Of a stretch of 64,000 nucleotides of DNA, positions 46,360 through 58,173 are shown piece by piece; within the stretch, counting starts at the first letter, position 1; each line of letters begins with the position of its first letter. The stretch lies in assembly GCA_037043455.1 (NCBI GenBank), contig JAWPHD010001139.1, positions 1-64,000 on the forward strand, given 5' to 3'. The notes under the pieces are model-generated. The model was not told where the DNA came from, searched no databases, and saw only the letters and a list, made by a program, of their open reading frames with translations. This DNA is from Cyrtodaria siliqua. Its lineage: Eukaryota; Mollusca; Bivalvia; Adapedonta; Hiatellidae. The position numbers and the translations under genes were made by a program.

Positions 46360-46390
46360 AAACACGTTTTTACCGACGCATGCGCATATT
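46360..46390 (-). promoter_or_regulatory. NRF-1-like site upstream of the 46345 start
   Basis: GACGCATGCGCAT at 46375-46387 closely matches the NRF-1 palindrome, and CAACCGGAAACAC (46353-46366) contains an ETS-type CCGGAA core. Both lie within 45 bases of the ATG on the minus strand. Confidence 0.35.
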
Positions 46391-46789
46391 GATGATGTTT
46401 ATTTTATTCTCATTGGATGGAATAATTCACGAACCGTTCATGTATAATTGTAATTTTCTGTTGCTCTATCGATCGGAACTCTTTGCCAATTTTCGTACTC
46501 GGTAAATGTGGATTCCCGAGTGACGCAAAATCCGATCAAAAACGAGGTCTATAGAGGTCTATAGAATTCCTCGTTGCGTTTATAGGGGTGTCACAGTAAT
46601 TTTCTCAACTTCAATGAAAAAGCCGAAATCGTGCTTCCTGTTTGACTTTTATACTTATTTTGATTGACAAATAGCTTTGCGCTTTCAGAAATTTTGGTTG
46701 TCCGATTGGACAACCAAAGTGGGAACACGTGATTGTCCTGTTCGTAAATTAGTTGTCCCGGACAACAGCTAATTTCGCAGACCGGTATT
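46391..46789. other. Intergenic, nothing recognised
   Basis: A duplicated 11-mer GAGGTCTATA occurs at 46544-46563. A short inverted pair GTTGTCCGATTGGACAAC at 46698. No gene. Confidence 0.4.
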
Positions 46790-46975
46790 ACATTTACGTC
46801 ATATTTAGCACATGTTAGGCTATATATGACGGTCTATTTTTTTTTGTGGTAGAAGCAGATCTATTTTTTTTCTTCGGTAGAACCAATACTGAATACCTCC
46901 AGCCGTCCATGATTATTGACACTTTCTCACTTGACAAGTCAAGCTTACAGTGGGTTACAAACCTGTAGCTGTGAG
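46790..46975 (-). mobile_element. SINE family B, degenerate
   Basis: The minus strand carries GGTATTCAGTATTGGTTCTA, CTGCTTCTACCACAAAAAAA and ATGTGCTAAATATGACGTAA, the order of the family B body and tail. Confidence 0.5.
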
Positions 46976-47110
46976 AGACGAGAAAGTTTTAGACACCGGA
47001 CATAAAGTGGGCAGTCCCGTGTATTGAAGGTTATATGATTCCTAGATATATCCTTCTCCTCTGTCTGGGGTGGCTCTAAATAACCTTAGATAATGTGTTG
47101 ATACCCCATT
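46976..47110 (+). mobile_element. SINE family E, degenerate
   Basis: AAGTGGGCAGTCCCGTGTAT, TCTGTCTGGGGTGGCTCTAA and AATAACCTTAGATAATGTGT align with the SINE at 15819-16075. Confidence 0.55.
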
Positions 47111-47617
47111 AAAAATATATGTTCAAGAAGTTACTGTTTAACACTGCAAAAAGGAAAATATTTCCTGGCAGATGGAAGTTAATAAGCATGTACTGGAGTC
47201 AGGCAAATGAAAATACCGGTCCATATTTATTATTTCGATTCTAACACAACAATTACCCCATTATTTACGCTATTGTTGGGGCACTATATATTATCTCGGA
47301 GGTCAAGGTAATCAGGCTGCTATGTTACATGCTGTTCCATTGGGCGCCCCCGTATGCAAAGTTCTGCGTTTCAATGCACTAGTTTTCACGTGACAAACAA
47401 TTAAGTCATTGCTTACGTCATATAGCTTGCGCTGTATGACGTCAAACGTTCTCACCTTGTTCAAGATGCTTATTATTGTTATATGTACATGTGCATATGA
47501 TGGGTTTATTTCGGGGGTGTGCAGAGTTTGGAAGAATGGCAATTGTGTTGTAATTAACATTTCATTAAAATTACTGTTCGGTTTGTCATTGTGACGTATA
47601 TTTCAAAGTGACGTCAT

Positions 47618-47814
47618 GTAACGTGGCGCTTCCAACGGATGAAATATACGCGGGGAATTAATGAAACAGCTGTATTTTATCGTAGAATAACATACAGCTG
47701 TCTCCCTTCTTTGTGTATATGAAATATTGCAGAGGTTGTGTTAGAATCTATGATAAAATACAGCTGTTCCATTAATTCCCCGCGTATATTTCATCTGTTC
47801 GTAGCGCCACGTTA
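47618..47814. mobile_element. Foldback element, copy in first unit
   Basis: The left arm GTAACGTGGCGCTTCCAACG, GATGAAATATACGCGGGGAA, ACAGCTGTATTTTATC is mirrored by the right arm GATAAAATACAGCTGTTCCA, TTCCCCGCGTATATTTCATC, GCGCCACGTTAC. Arms of about 68 bp. No ORF. Confidence 0.85.
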
Positions 47815-48401
47815 CTCTGATCACACCCTCCCTCTCTTACCACCCCCCCCCCCCCCCACCCCACTCCCACACCTTCAGAATCAGATTATTGGGCCCCCAC
47901 CCCACCCCTGTTGAACTTAATAAAAATAATTAAATCTTTAAGCAAATCTTTAAGCACCGTTCAACATCTGAGTTCTAAATAAAAACTCGCACTTTACTTG
48001 CAAACTTTCCAACAGCAGACTGCACTCACTGCGCTGCAGTGCCAGTTGTTAAAATTTCCCCACCCACCGACTTTGCCGTAACATCTATAGTGCGATGCGT
48101 TTTCATTTAAACATGCTGTTCCATTGGGCTCCCCCGTATGCAAAGTTCTGCGTTTCAATGCACTAGTTTTCACGTGACAAACAATTAAGTCATTGCTTAC
48201 GTCATATAGCTTGCGCTGTATGACGTCAAACGTTCTCACCTTGTTCAAGATGCTTATTAATGTTATATGTACATGTGCATATGATGGGTTTATTTCGGGT
48301 GTGTGCAGAGTTTGGGAGAATGGCAATTTTGTTGTAATTAACATTTCATTAAAATTACTGTTCGGTTTGTCATTGTGACGTATATTTCAAAGTGACGTCA
48401 T

Positions 48402-48598
48402 GTAACGTGGCGCTTCCAACGGATGAAATATACGGGGGAATTAATGGAACAGCTGTATTGTATCGTAGAATAACATACAGCTGTCTCCCTTCTTTGTGTA
48501 TATGAAAGATTGCAGAGGTTGTGTTAGAATCTATGATAAAATACAGCTGTTCCATTAATTCCCCGCGTATATTTCATCTGTTCGTAGCGCCACGTTAC
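48402..48598. mobile_element. Foldback element, copy in second unit
   Basis: Same element as 47618-47814, carried by the tandem duplication. The left arm here has lost two bases (ACGGGGGAA instead of ACGCGGGGAA). Confidence 0.85.
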
Positions 48599-48907
48599 TC
48601 TGATCACTCCCTCCCTCTCTTACCCCCCCCCACCCCCCACCCCCCACACCCCCACCCCACTCCCACACCTTCAGAATCAGATTAATGGGCCCCCACCCCA
48701 CCCCTGTTGAACTTAATAAAAATGATTAAATCTTTAAGCAAACCTTTAAGCACCGTTCAACATCTGAGTTCTAAATAAAAACGCGCACTTTACTTGCAAA
48801 CTTTCCAACAACAGACTGCACTCACTGCGCTGCAGTGCCAGTTGTTAAAATTTCCCCACCCACCGACTTTGCCGTAACATCTATAGTGCGATGCGTTTTC
48901 ATTTAAA

Positions 48908-49368
48908 CATTGTATTTTAGATTATGACGCTGCAGTAGATTTTAAAGATTAGGTAAAAATACAGTTACCTTGACTCTCAGCTGGTAATAATCAACATTAT
49001 TTTATAAATTGCCAGACGTTAGACGTCACATTTACAATGAAGTCGGGTAACCGGCCAACTGAATGGACTAGATCCAACGCGAATAGAGTTGGGCCGGATA
49101 CCAAACAGAGATGGGAGTTAACTGCGTTTGGAACGAATATAGCCATGACCTCCCCTTAACAAGTGAGTTAACTGTGTTTTGACTTTTTTACCACTGTTTT
49201 TTTCCCCATAGTATTTACTACTCGCTTTACCGTAGAGCTCGCTTGCGTGCGCGTCGCTTCGCGACGCGAGCTGAGCTCGCTATAATCTGCTCAAAGAAAA
49301 ACAACCACATGAATAATGTCTGTAGACCCTTTGGCACGTAAGCATGAACCGCAATACGTCTGTTTCAG
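48908..49368. other. Upstream intron or spacer of the FERM gene
   Basis: No exon recognised. A GC-rich hairpin (GAGCTCGCTTGCGTGCGCGT / CGACGCGAGCTGAGCTCGC) lies at 49236-49281. Confidence 0.45.
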
Positions 49369-49466
49369 GTACCAATTTGTCCTGCAATTAAAACAAGACT
49401 TATTTTATGGCAAGTTGGAGTGTACGTATGAAACTACTGTGGAGCTGGCTGCGTATGCATTACAGT
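49369..49466 (+). CDS. FERM gene exon: F1-F2 linker and start of F2 lobe
   Basis: Acceptor CTGTTTCAG|GTACC and donor CAGT|GTAAGT frame a 98-base exon. It encodes [18 protein letters not shown] and [14 protein letters not shown], equal in layout to [19 protein letters not shown]...QLAAYNLQ of EPB41L5. The phase is one base, then 32 codons, then one base (T), which joins the CT at the start of the next exon as a Ser codon. The following intron runs to 50603 if the first downstream acceptor is used, or to 55332 if the last is used. Confidence 0.85.
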
Positions 49467-52400
49467 GTAAGTTTTTGTTCATGTTTTGTTTGTAATCACC
49501 ACGATGTAGAAATCATTTATTTTCTGACCTTTACTATCATTTCAAGATGTAGTTATGCAATGTTACACATTACCAGATGTTTAAATAAGGCAGTGATCAG
49601 AATCGGGTTCATGAGGAAAGGTACAGAATGTGTCTTAAAGAAACTAACCCTCCAAATAACGGCAAAATTACACTACAAAACAGTTTATCAAAACTCTATC
49701 CGCATGTTCAGGTCATATAATAATGTATATGTGCCGAATTAATAGTATAGGATTTTTAACCAGTTCTTAAAATACTTGTGATTGAATATGCGTAAAATGA
49801 ATTATGAGTTGGTTTGGCCTGGCTGGTTAAAGCCGTTTATATAAAGTCTGTAGAGTTTGAATTCTGTGAAAATTGTGAAATATTATAACAAAAGAGAAAT
49901 AAACTTTTTTCACTTTTATTTTCACAGTTTAATATCCCTTGGTTTAAGTTTTGTTTTTGGTAAACTGGTTTTGGAAGACTAGTTTTGACACAATAAATTG
50001 GACCAGTGACAGAGCCTGCCTCGATCTTGAAGTATATAATTTTTCTACGTAGAGGTAAAACGTAGTTTCAGAGGTTGGAATTGAGAGATGTAGCAAACCA
50101 AACGAAATATAAGACTAGTATCCTTACTGGTCTGTATTTACTTTTTGGAATTGTGAATGGGGTCAAATTTCGGCCTCAAATTAGGTATAAAAAAGACTGC
50201 AGTAGGTTTAGAAACGGTGTACATATGTTGTAAAATATGGCGTTTGTTGGCGGGATGGCTACTTTAATAAAAGCACACATTTCAGAATTATTTGAGTGCC
50301 TATGTGCGCTTTTAAAGACCAATACAATAATAATTAGGGGTTTTATGAATTATACAACATTCGCTCTTTATGTATAAAAACAAGGTCACCATCTTTCTAC
50401 AATTTGTTGAATATGTTTAAAGCCTTTAACCTTTAATAGAATTCAATCAGATTTCAAAGTGGGTCGCCAACTGCCATGTTGCTATCTTAAAACGATTAAC
50501 TAATTCAGTGGCGATTGTGTCAATGGTGTATGTATTGTAGGGTGTTTCATACTTAAGCACACGTCTTGATAACATATGATTATCTGTATTGCCTCTGTTT
50601 CAGCTGAGCTGGGGGACTATGATCCAGAGGTCCTCACGCCAGGCTTTATCTCATTATCTGTGTTGTCTTGTGTTACAGCTGAGCTGGGGGACTATGATCC
50701 AGAGGTCCAGACGCCAGGCTTTATCTCATTATCTGTGTTGTCTTGTGTTATAGCTGAGCTGGGGGACTATGATCCAGAGGTCCAGACGCCAGTCTTTATC
50801 TCATTATCTGTGTTGTCTTGTGTTACATCTGAGCTGGGGGACTATGATCCAGAGGTCCACACGCCAGTCTTTGTCTCATTATCTGTGTTGTCTTGTGTTA
50901 CAGCTGAGCTGGGGGACTATGATCCAGAGGTCCACACGCCAGTCTTTATCTCATTATCTGTGTTGTCTTGTGTTACAGCTGAGCTGGGGGACTATGATCC
51001 AGAGGTCCACACGCCAGTCTTTATCTCATTATCTGTGTTGTCTTGTGTTATAGCTGAGCTGGGGGACTATGATCCAGAGGTCCACACGCCAGTCTTTATC
51101 TCATTATCTGTGTTGTCTTGTGTTATAGCTGAGCTGGGGGACTATGATCCAGAGGTCCACACGCCAGTCTTTATCTCATTATCTGTGTTGTCTTGTGTTA
51201 TAGCTGAGCTGGGGGACTATGATCCAGAGGTCCACACGCCAGTCTTTATCTCATTATCTGTGTTGTCTTGTGTTATAGCTGAGCTGGGAGACTATGATCC
51301 AGAGGTCCAGACGCCAGTCTTTATCTCATTATCTGTGTTGTCTTGTGTTATAGCTGAGCTGGGGGACTATGATCCAGAGGTCCAGACGGCAGTCTTTATC
51401 TCATTATCTGTGTTGTCTTGTGTTACAGCTGAGCTGGGGGACTATGATCCAGAGGTCCACACGCCAGTCTTTATCTCATTATCTGTGTTGTCTTGTGTTA
51501 CAACTGAGCTGGGGGACTATGATCCAGAGGTCCACACGCCAGTCTTTATCTCATTATCTGTGTTGTCTTGTGTTACAGCTGAGCTGGGGGACTATGATCC
51601 AGAGGTCCAGACGCCAGTCTTTATCTCATTATCTGTGTTGTCTTGTGTTATAGCTGAGCTGGGGGACTATGATCCAGAGGTCCAGACGGCAGTCTTTATC
51701 TCATTATCTGTGTTGTCTTGTGTTACAGCTGAGCTGGGGGACTATGATCCAGAGGTCCACACGCCAGTCTTTATCTCATTATCTGTGTTGTCTTGTGTTA
51801 CAGCTGAGCTGGGGGACTATGATCCAGAGGTCCACACGCCAGTCTTTATCTCATTATCTGTGTTGTCTTGTGTTACAGCTGAGCTGGGGGACTATGATCC
51901 AGAGGTCCACACGCCAGTCTTTATCTCATTATCTGTGTTGTCTTGTGTTACAGCTGAGCTGGGGGACTATGATCCAGAGGTCCACACGCCAGTCTTTATC
52001 TCATTATCTGTGTTGTCTTGTGTTACATCTGAGCTGGGGGACTATGATCCAGAGGTCCACACGCCAGTCTTTATCTCATTATCTGTGTTGTCTTGTGTTA
52101 CAGCTGAGCTGGGGGACTATGATCCAGAGGTCCACACGCCAGTCTTTATCTCATTATCTGTGTTGTCTTGTGTTACAGCTGAGCTGGGGGACTATGATCC
52201 AGAGGTCCACACGCCAGTCTTTATCTCATTATCTGTGTTGTCTTGTGTTACAGCTGAGCTGGGGGACTTTGATCCAGAGGTCCACACGCCAGTCTTTATC
52301 TCATTATCTGTGTTGTCTTGTGTTATAGCTGAGCTGGGGGACTATGATCCAGAGGTCCACACGCCAGTCTTTATCTCATTATCTGTGTTGTCTTGTGTTA

Positions 52401-55400
52401 TAGCTGAGCTGGGGGACTAAGATCCAGAGGTCCACACGCCAGTCTTTATCTCATTATCTGTGTTGTCTTGTGTTATAACTGAGCTGGGGGACTATGATCC
52501 AGAGACCAACACGCCAGGCTTTATCTCATTATCTGTGTTGTCTTGTGTTACAGCTGAGCTGGGGGACTATGATCCAGAAGTCCACACGCCAGTCTTTATC
52601 TCATTATCTGTGTTGTCTTGTGTTATAGCTGAGCTGGGGGACTATGATCCAGAGGTCCAGACGCCAGGCTTTATCTCATTATCTGTGTTGTCTTGTGTAC
52701 AGCTGAGCTGGGGGACTATGATCCAGAGGTCCACACGCCAGTCTTTATCTCATTATCTGTGTTGTCTTGTCTTATAGCTGAGCTGGGAGACTATGATCCA
52801 GAGGTCCACACGCCAGTCTTTATCTCATTATCTGTGTTGTCTTGTATTATAGCTGAGCTGGGGGACTATGATCCAGAGGTACACACGCCAGTCTTTATCT
52901 AATTATCTGTGTTGTCTTGTGTTATAGCTGAGCTGGGGGACTATGATCCAGAGGTCCAGACGCCAATCTTTATCTCATTATCTGTGTTGTCTTGTGTTAT
53001 AGGTGAGCTTGGGGACTATGATCCCGAGGTCCAGACGGCAGTCTTTATCTCATTATCTGTGTTGTCTTGTGCTACAGCTGAGCTGGGGGACTATGATCCA
53101 GAGGTCCACACGCCAGGCTTTATCTCATTATCTGTGTTGTCTTGTGTTACAGCTGAGCTGGGGGACTATGATCCAGAGGTCCACACGCCAGTCTTTATCT
53201 CATTATCTGTGTTGTCTTGTGTTACAGCTGAGCTAGGGGACTATGATCCAGAGGTCCACGCGCCAGTCTTTATCTCATTATCTGTGTTGTCTTGTGTTAC
53301 AGCTGAGCTGGGGGACTATGATCCAGAAGTCCACACGCCAGTCTTTATCTCATTATCTGTGTTGTCTTGTGTTATAGCTGAGCTGGGGGACTATGATCCA
53401 GAGGTCCACACGCCGGTCTTTATCTCATTATCTGTGTTGTCTTGTGTTATAGCTGAGCTGGGGGACTATGATCCAGAGGTCCACACGCCAGTCTTTATCT
53501 CATTATCTGTGTTGTCTTGTGTTATAGCTGAGCTGGGGGACTAAGATCCAGAGGTCCACACGCCAGTCTTTATCTCATTATCTGTGTTGTCTTGTGTTAT
53601 AGCTGAGCTGGGGGACTATGATCCAGAGACCAGCACGCCAGGCTTTATCTCATTATCTGTGTTGTCTTGTGTTACAGCTGAGCTGGGGGACTATGATCCA
53701 GAAGTCCACACGCCAGTCTTTATCTCATTATCTGTGTTGTCTTGTTTTATAGCTTAGCTGGGGGACTATGATCCAGAGGTCCAGACGCCAGGCTTTATCT
53801 CATTATCTGTGTTGTCTTGTGTTACAGCTGAGCTGGGGGACTATGATCCAGTGGTCCAGACGCCAGTCGTTATCTCATTATCTGTGTTGTCTTGTGTTAC
53901 AGCTGAGCTGGGGGACTATGATCCAGAGGTCCACACGCCAGTCTTTATCTCATTATCTGTGTTGTCTTGTGATATAGCTGAACTGGGGGACTATGATCCA
54001 GAGGTCCAGACGCCAGTCTTTATCTCATTATCTGTGTTGTCTAGTGTTACAGCTGAGCTGGGGGACTATGATCCAGAGGTCCAGACGCCAGGCTTTATCT
54101 CATTATCTGTGTTGTCTTGTGTTATAGCTGAGCTGGGGGACTATGATCCAGAGGTCCACACGCCAGGCTTTATTTCATTATCTGTGTTGTCTTGTGTTAC
54201 AGCTGAGCTGAGGGACTATGATCCAGAGGTCCACACGCCAGTCTTTATCTCATTTTCTGTGTTGTCTTGTGTTACAGCTGAGCTGGGGGACTATGATCCA
54301 GAGGTCCAGACGCCAGTCTTTATCTCATTATCTGTGTTGTCTTGTGTTACAGCTGAGCTGGGGGACTATGATCCAGAGGTCCACACGTCAGTCTTTATCT
54401 CATTATCTGTGTTGTCTTGTGTTACATCTGAGCTGGGGGACTATGATCCAGAGGTCCACACGCCAGTCTTTATCTCATTATCTGTGTTGTCTTGTGTTAT
54501 AGCTGAGCTGGGGGACTTTGATCCAGAGGTCCACACGTGAGATCTATATCTCATTATCTGTGTTGTCTTGTGTTACAGCTGAGCTGGGGGACTATGATCC
54601 AGAGGTCCACACGCCAGTCTTTATCTCATTATCTGTGTTGTCTTGTGTTATAGCTGAGCTGGGGGACTATGATCCAGAGGTCCACACGCCAGTCTTTATC
54701 TCATTATCTGTGTTGTCTTGTGTTACAGCTGAGCTGGAGGACTATGATCCATAGGTCCACACGCCAGTCTTTATCTCATTATCTGTGATGTCTTGTGTTA
54801 CAGCTGAGCTGGGGCAATATGATCCAGAGGTCCACACGCCATTCTGCATCTCATTATCTGTGTTGTCTTGTGTTATAGCTGAGCTGGGGCACTATGATCC
54901 AGAGGTCCACACGCCAGTTTTTATCTCACTCATTATCTGTGTTGTCTTGTGTTATAGCTGAGCTGGGGGACTATGATCCAGAAGTCCAGACGCCAGGCTT
55001 TATCTCATTATCTGTGTTGTCTTGTGTTATAGCTGAGCTGGGGGACTATCATCCAGAGGTCCAGACGCCAGGCTTTATCTCATTATCTGTGTTGTCTTGT
55101 GTTACAGCTGAGCTGGAGGACTATGATCCAGAGGTCCACACGCCAGTCTTTATCTCATTATCTGTGTTGTCTTGTGTTACAGCTGAGCTGGGGGACTATG
55201 ATCCAGAGGTCCACACGCCAGTCTGTATCTCATTATCTGTGTTGTCTTGTGTTATAGCTGAGCTGGGGGACTATGATCCAGAGACCCACACGCCAGGCTT
55301 TATCTCATTATCTGTGTTGTCTTGTGTTATAGCTGAGCTGGGGGACTATGATCCAGAGGTCCACACGCCAGGCTTTATCTCAGAATTCCACTTCGTACAG

Positions 55401-58136
55401 AAGCAGACGGCAGAGATGGAGGTGCACTTCCTGGAACAGTATAAACAATGCTCGTATGTTGTTATTACTTCCTGGAACAGTATAAACAGTGCTCGTAAGT
55501 TGTTACTTCCTAGAACAGTATAAACAATGGTCGTAAGTTGTTACTTCCTGGAACAGTATAAACAATGCTCGTAAGTTGTTACTTCCTAGAACAGTATAAA
55601 CAATGCTCGTAAGTTGTTATTACTTCCTGAAACAGTATAAACAGTGCTCGTAAGTTGTTATTACTTCTTGGAACAGTATAAACAATGCTCGTAAGTTGTT
55701 ATTACTTCCTGGAACAGTATACACAGTGCTCGTAAGTTGTTACTATTTCCTAGAACAGTATAAACAATGCTCATAAGGTGTTACTTCCTGGAACAGTATA
55801 AACAATGCTCGTAAGTTGTTACTTCCTAGAACAGTATAAACAATGCTTGTAAGTTGTTATTACTTCCTGGAACAGTATATACAATGCTCGTTAGAACAGT
55901 ATAACAATGCTCGAAAGTTGTTATTACTTCATAGAACAGTATAAACAATGCTCGTAAGTTGTTATTACTTCCTAGAACAGTATAACAATGCTCGTAAGTT
56001 GTTATTATTTCCTAGAACAGTATAAACAATGCTTGTAAGTTGTTATTACTGCCTAGAACAGTATAAACAATGCTCGTAAGTTGTTATTACTTCCTAGAAC
56101 AGTATAAGCAATGCTTGTAAGTTGTTATTACTGCCTAGAACGGTATAACAATGCTCGTAAGTTGTTATTACTTCCTAGAACAGTATAAACAATGCTCGTA
56201 AGTTGTTATTACTTCCTAGAACAGTATAGACAATGCTTGTAAGCTGTTATTACTGCCTAGAACAGTATAAACAATGAACGTAAGTTGTTATCACTTCCTA
56301 GAACAGTATAAACAATGCTCGTAAGTTATTATTACTTCCTAGAACAGTATAAACAATGATTGTAAGTTGTTATTACTGACTAGAACAGTATAAACAATGC
56401 TCGTAAGTTGTTATTACTTCCTAGAACAGTATAAACAATGTTCGTAAGTTGTTACTTCCTGGAACAGTATAAACAATTCTCATAAGTTGTTATGTAATGC
56501 AAACCTGTTGTAACAATATACATTAATAAAGAACAAGATACCATCATTTTGCGTTGACTGCTAGAAGTGTAGAAGCAGTAAATAGATAACTTTGTAGAAA
56601 CTGTGGCAGCTGCCTTGGCTCAGTGGATAGGATATTGCGCTTTAGAGCTGCAGTCCTTTGTCAATGTGGGTTCCCTCCCTAGCAGAAGCATATCTGATGG
56701 AAAACTTCATCTTTCATTTTATTTCCCTCAGGGGTTGTATCTTAATATGTCTTAATAATTTATGATGGTTAACGGAACGTAAAAGCCCATTTCATTTCAA
56801 TTCATTTTAGAAAAATTGAAATAAAATTGTGTAGTGAGCTTGATAAGTTGTATTGTCCGATATTTTTTTACAAATGTCAGTTTTTGTTACAAAATTGTCT
56901 GATTTGTTTTGTGAAATTGGTTTTGCTATGAATTTGTCCGGATTAGATACGTATGTAGCAAATAATTTTTCTTCATGTTTACTTACAGGGGTATGAATCC
57001 CGCCACCGCAGAACTGAACTACCTAAACAAGGCCAAATGGCTGGAAATGTACTGGGTGGACAGGCATGATGTCTTGGTATGTAAAAATTTGCATCACACC
57101 TTGGATTTTCTGAACTTGTGATGTGTCCGCAGACTTTGATACATTGCATCTCTGTAATAATACTTCTTTTTATCTCCATGCAATTCAAAAAATTGTGGAA
57201 GGGTATAAAATGCGTCCACCGGTGCGTTCTGGTCGAAAATGTTTTCCAGACTCGAACTTTGGTAATTATTGTTCAGACTTTTCAAAACTTGGTCTAATTG
57301 TTTATGTGCACAATGTCTCGGCCATCGATAATCGGGCCTGTTGACTCAGTAATTCCAGAGTTATGCCCTTTGGAACAGTAACATTTCAAGAAATTAAAGT
57401 TGTCAGGAGAAGTTCGATAATTGACCCCATCTCTGCAGTAATTCCAGAGTTATGATCCCTTGGAGTAATAAAAAATCTCGGAATGAATGTTGCTCGGACT
57501 CGTAACTTGGGTAATTGTTATCCAGTCTTCTTCAAACTTGATCAAGTTGTATGTTGCACTATGTCTTGGTCACGTTCGATAATCGGCCCCATCGCTTCAG
57601 TAATTCCAGAGTTATGCCCATTGGAATTGTCAAGATTCACGAATTTATCATTGTCTGAAAGACAATATCATTGTCTGAAAGACAATTTCCTTATTAGTTT
57701 AAGCTTATTTTACATTGGTTGTAAAGAAAGCTTCCTGAACTGTTTTAATCACTTTCTAGAACCAGTACTAAGTAAATGCAGATAAATTGTCTTGCTCAGG
57801 GTCACAACACAAATGGTCATGGCGGGGATCAAACCAACAATTTTTAAATCATGGGTCCAATGATCTACCACAAGACCACAGTGCTCCACATATTTCCTTA
57901 TTAATATGTGAAGCAATAGCGAGGGCATCTGTGTCCATAGCATCTAGTTTTCATTAAAGACACCGACTTTAATAAGTACCATATATGATGGATACACTTC
58001 AATACTCCATTAAATACCACAGCAGCAAGTTGTGCGTGCACTTTAAATATATTAAAGTCAACTTAACAAAATTTGTTTCATCTTTAAGATTTTTAGCTCG
58101 ACTATTCGAAGAATAAGAGAGCTTATGTAATCACCC

Positions 58137-58173
<37 letters not shown>

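Larger units (their letters stand above)
47331..48907 (+). repeat. Tandem duplication of a ~785-bp unit
   Basis: The sequence from CTGTTCCATTGGGCGCCCCC at 47331 repeats from CTGTTCCATTGGGCTCCCCC at about 48115, with very few differences until both end with TAGTGCGATGCGTTTTCATT. Each unit contains a foldback element and a C-rich tract that differs in length (47846 and 48624). Frames on both strands are duplicated accordingly and show no domain. Confidence 0.9.

Noticed and set aside
50576..52420. 614-codon open frame as a large repetitive protein
   Set aside because: It is a by-product of a 75-bp array containing intron sequence and splice acceptors; the alternative frame is equally open and the true exon is only the last copy.
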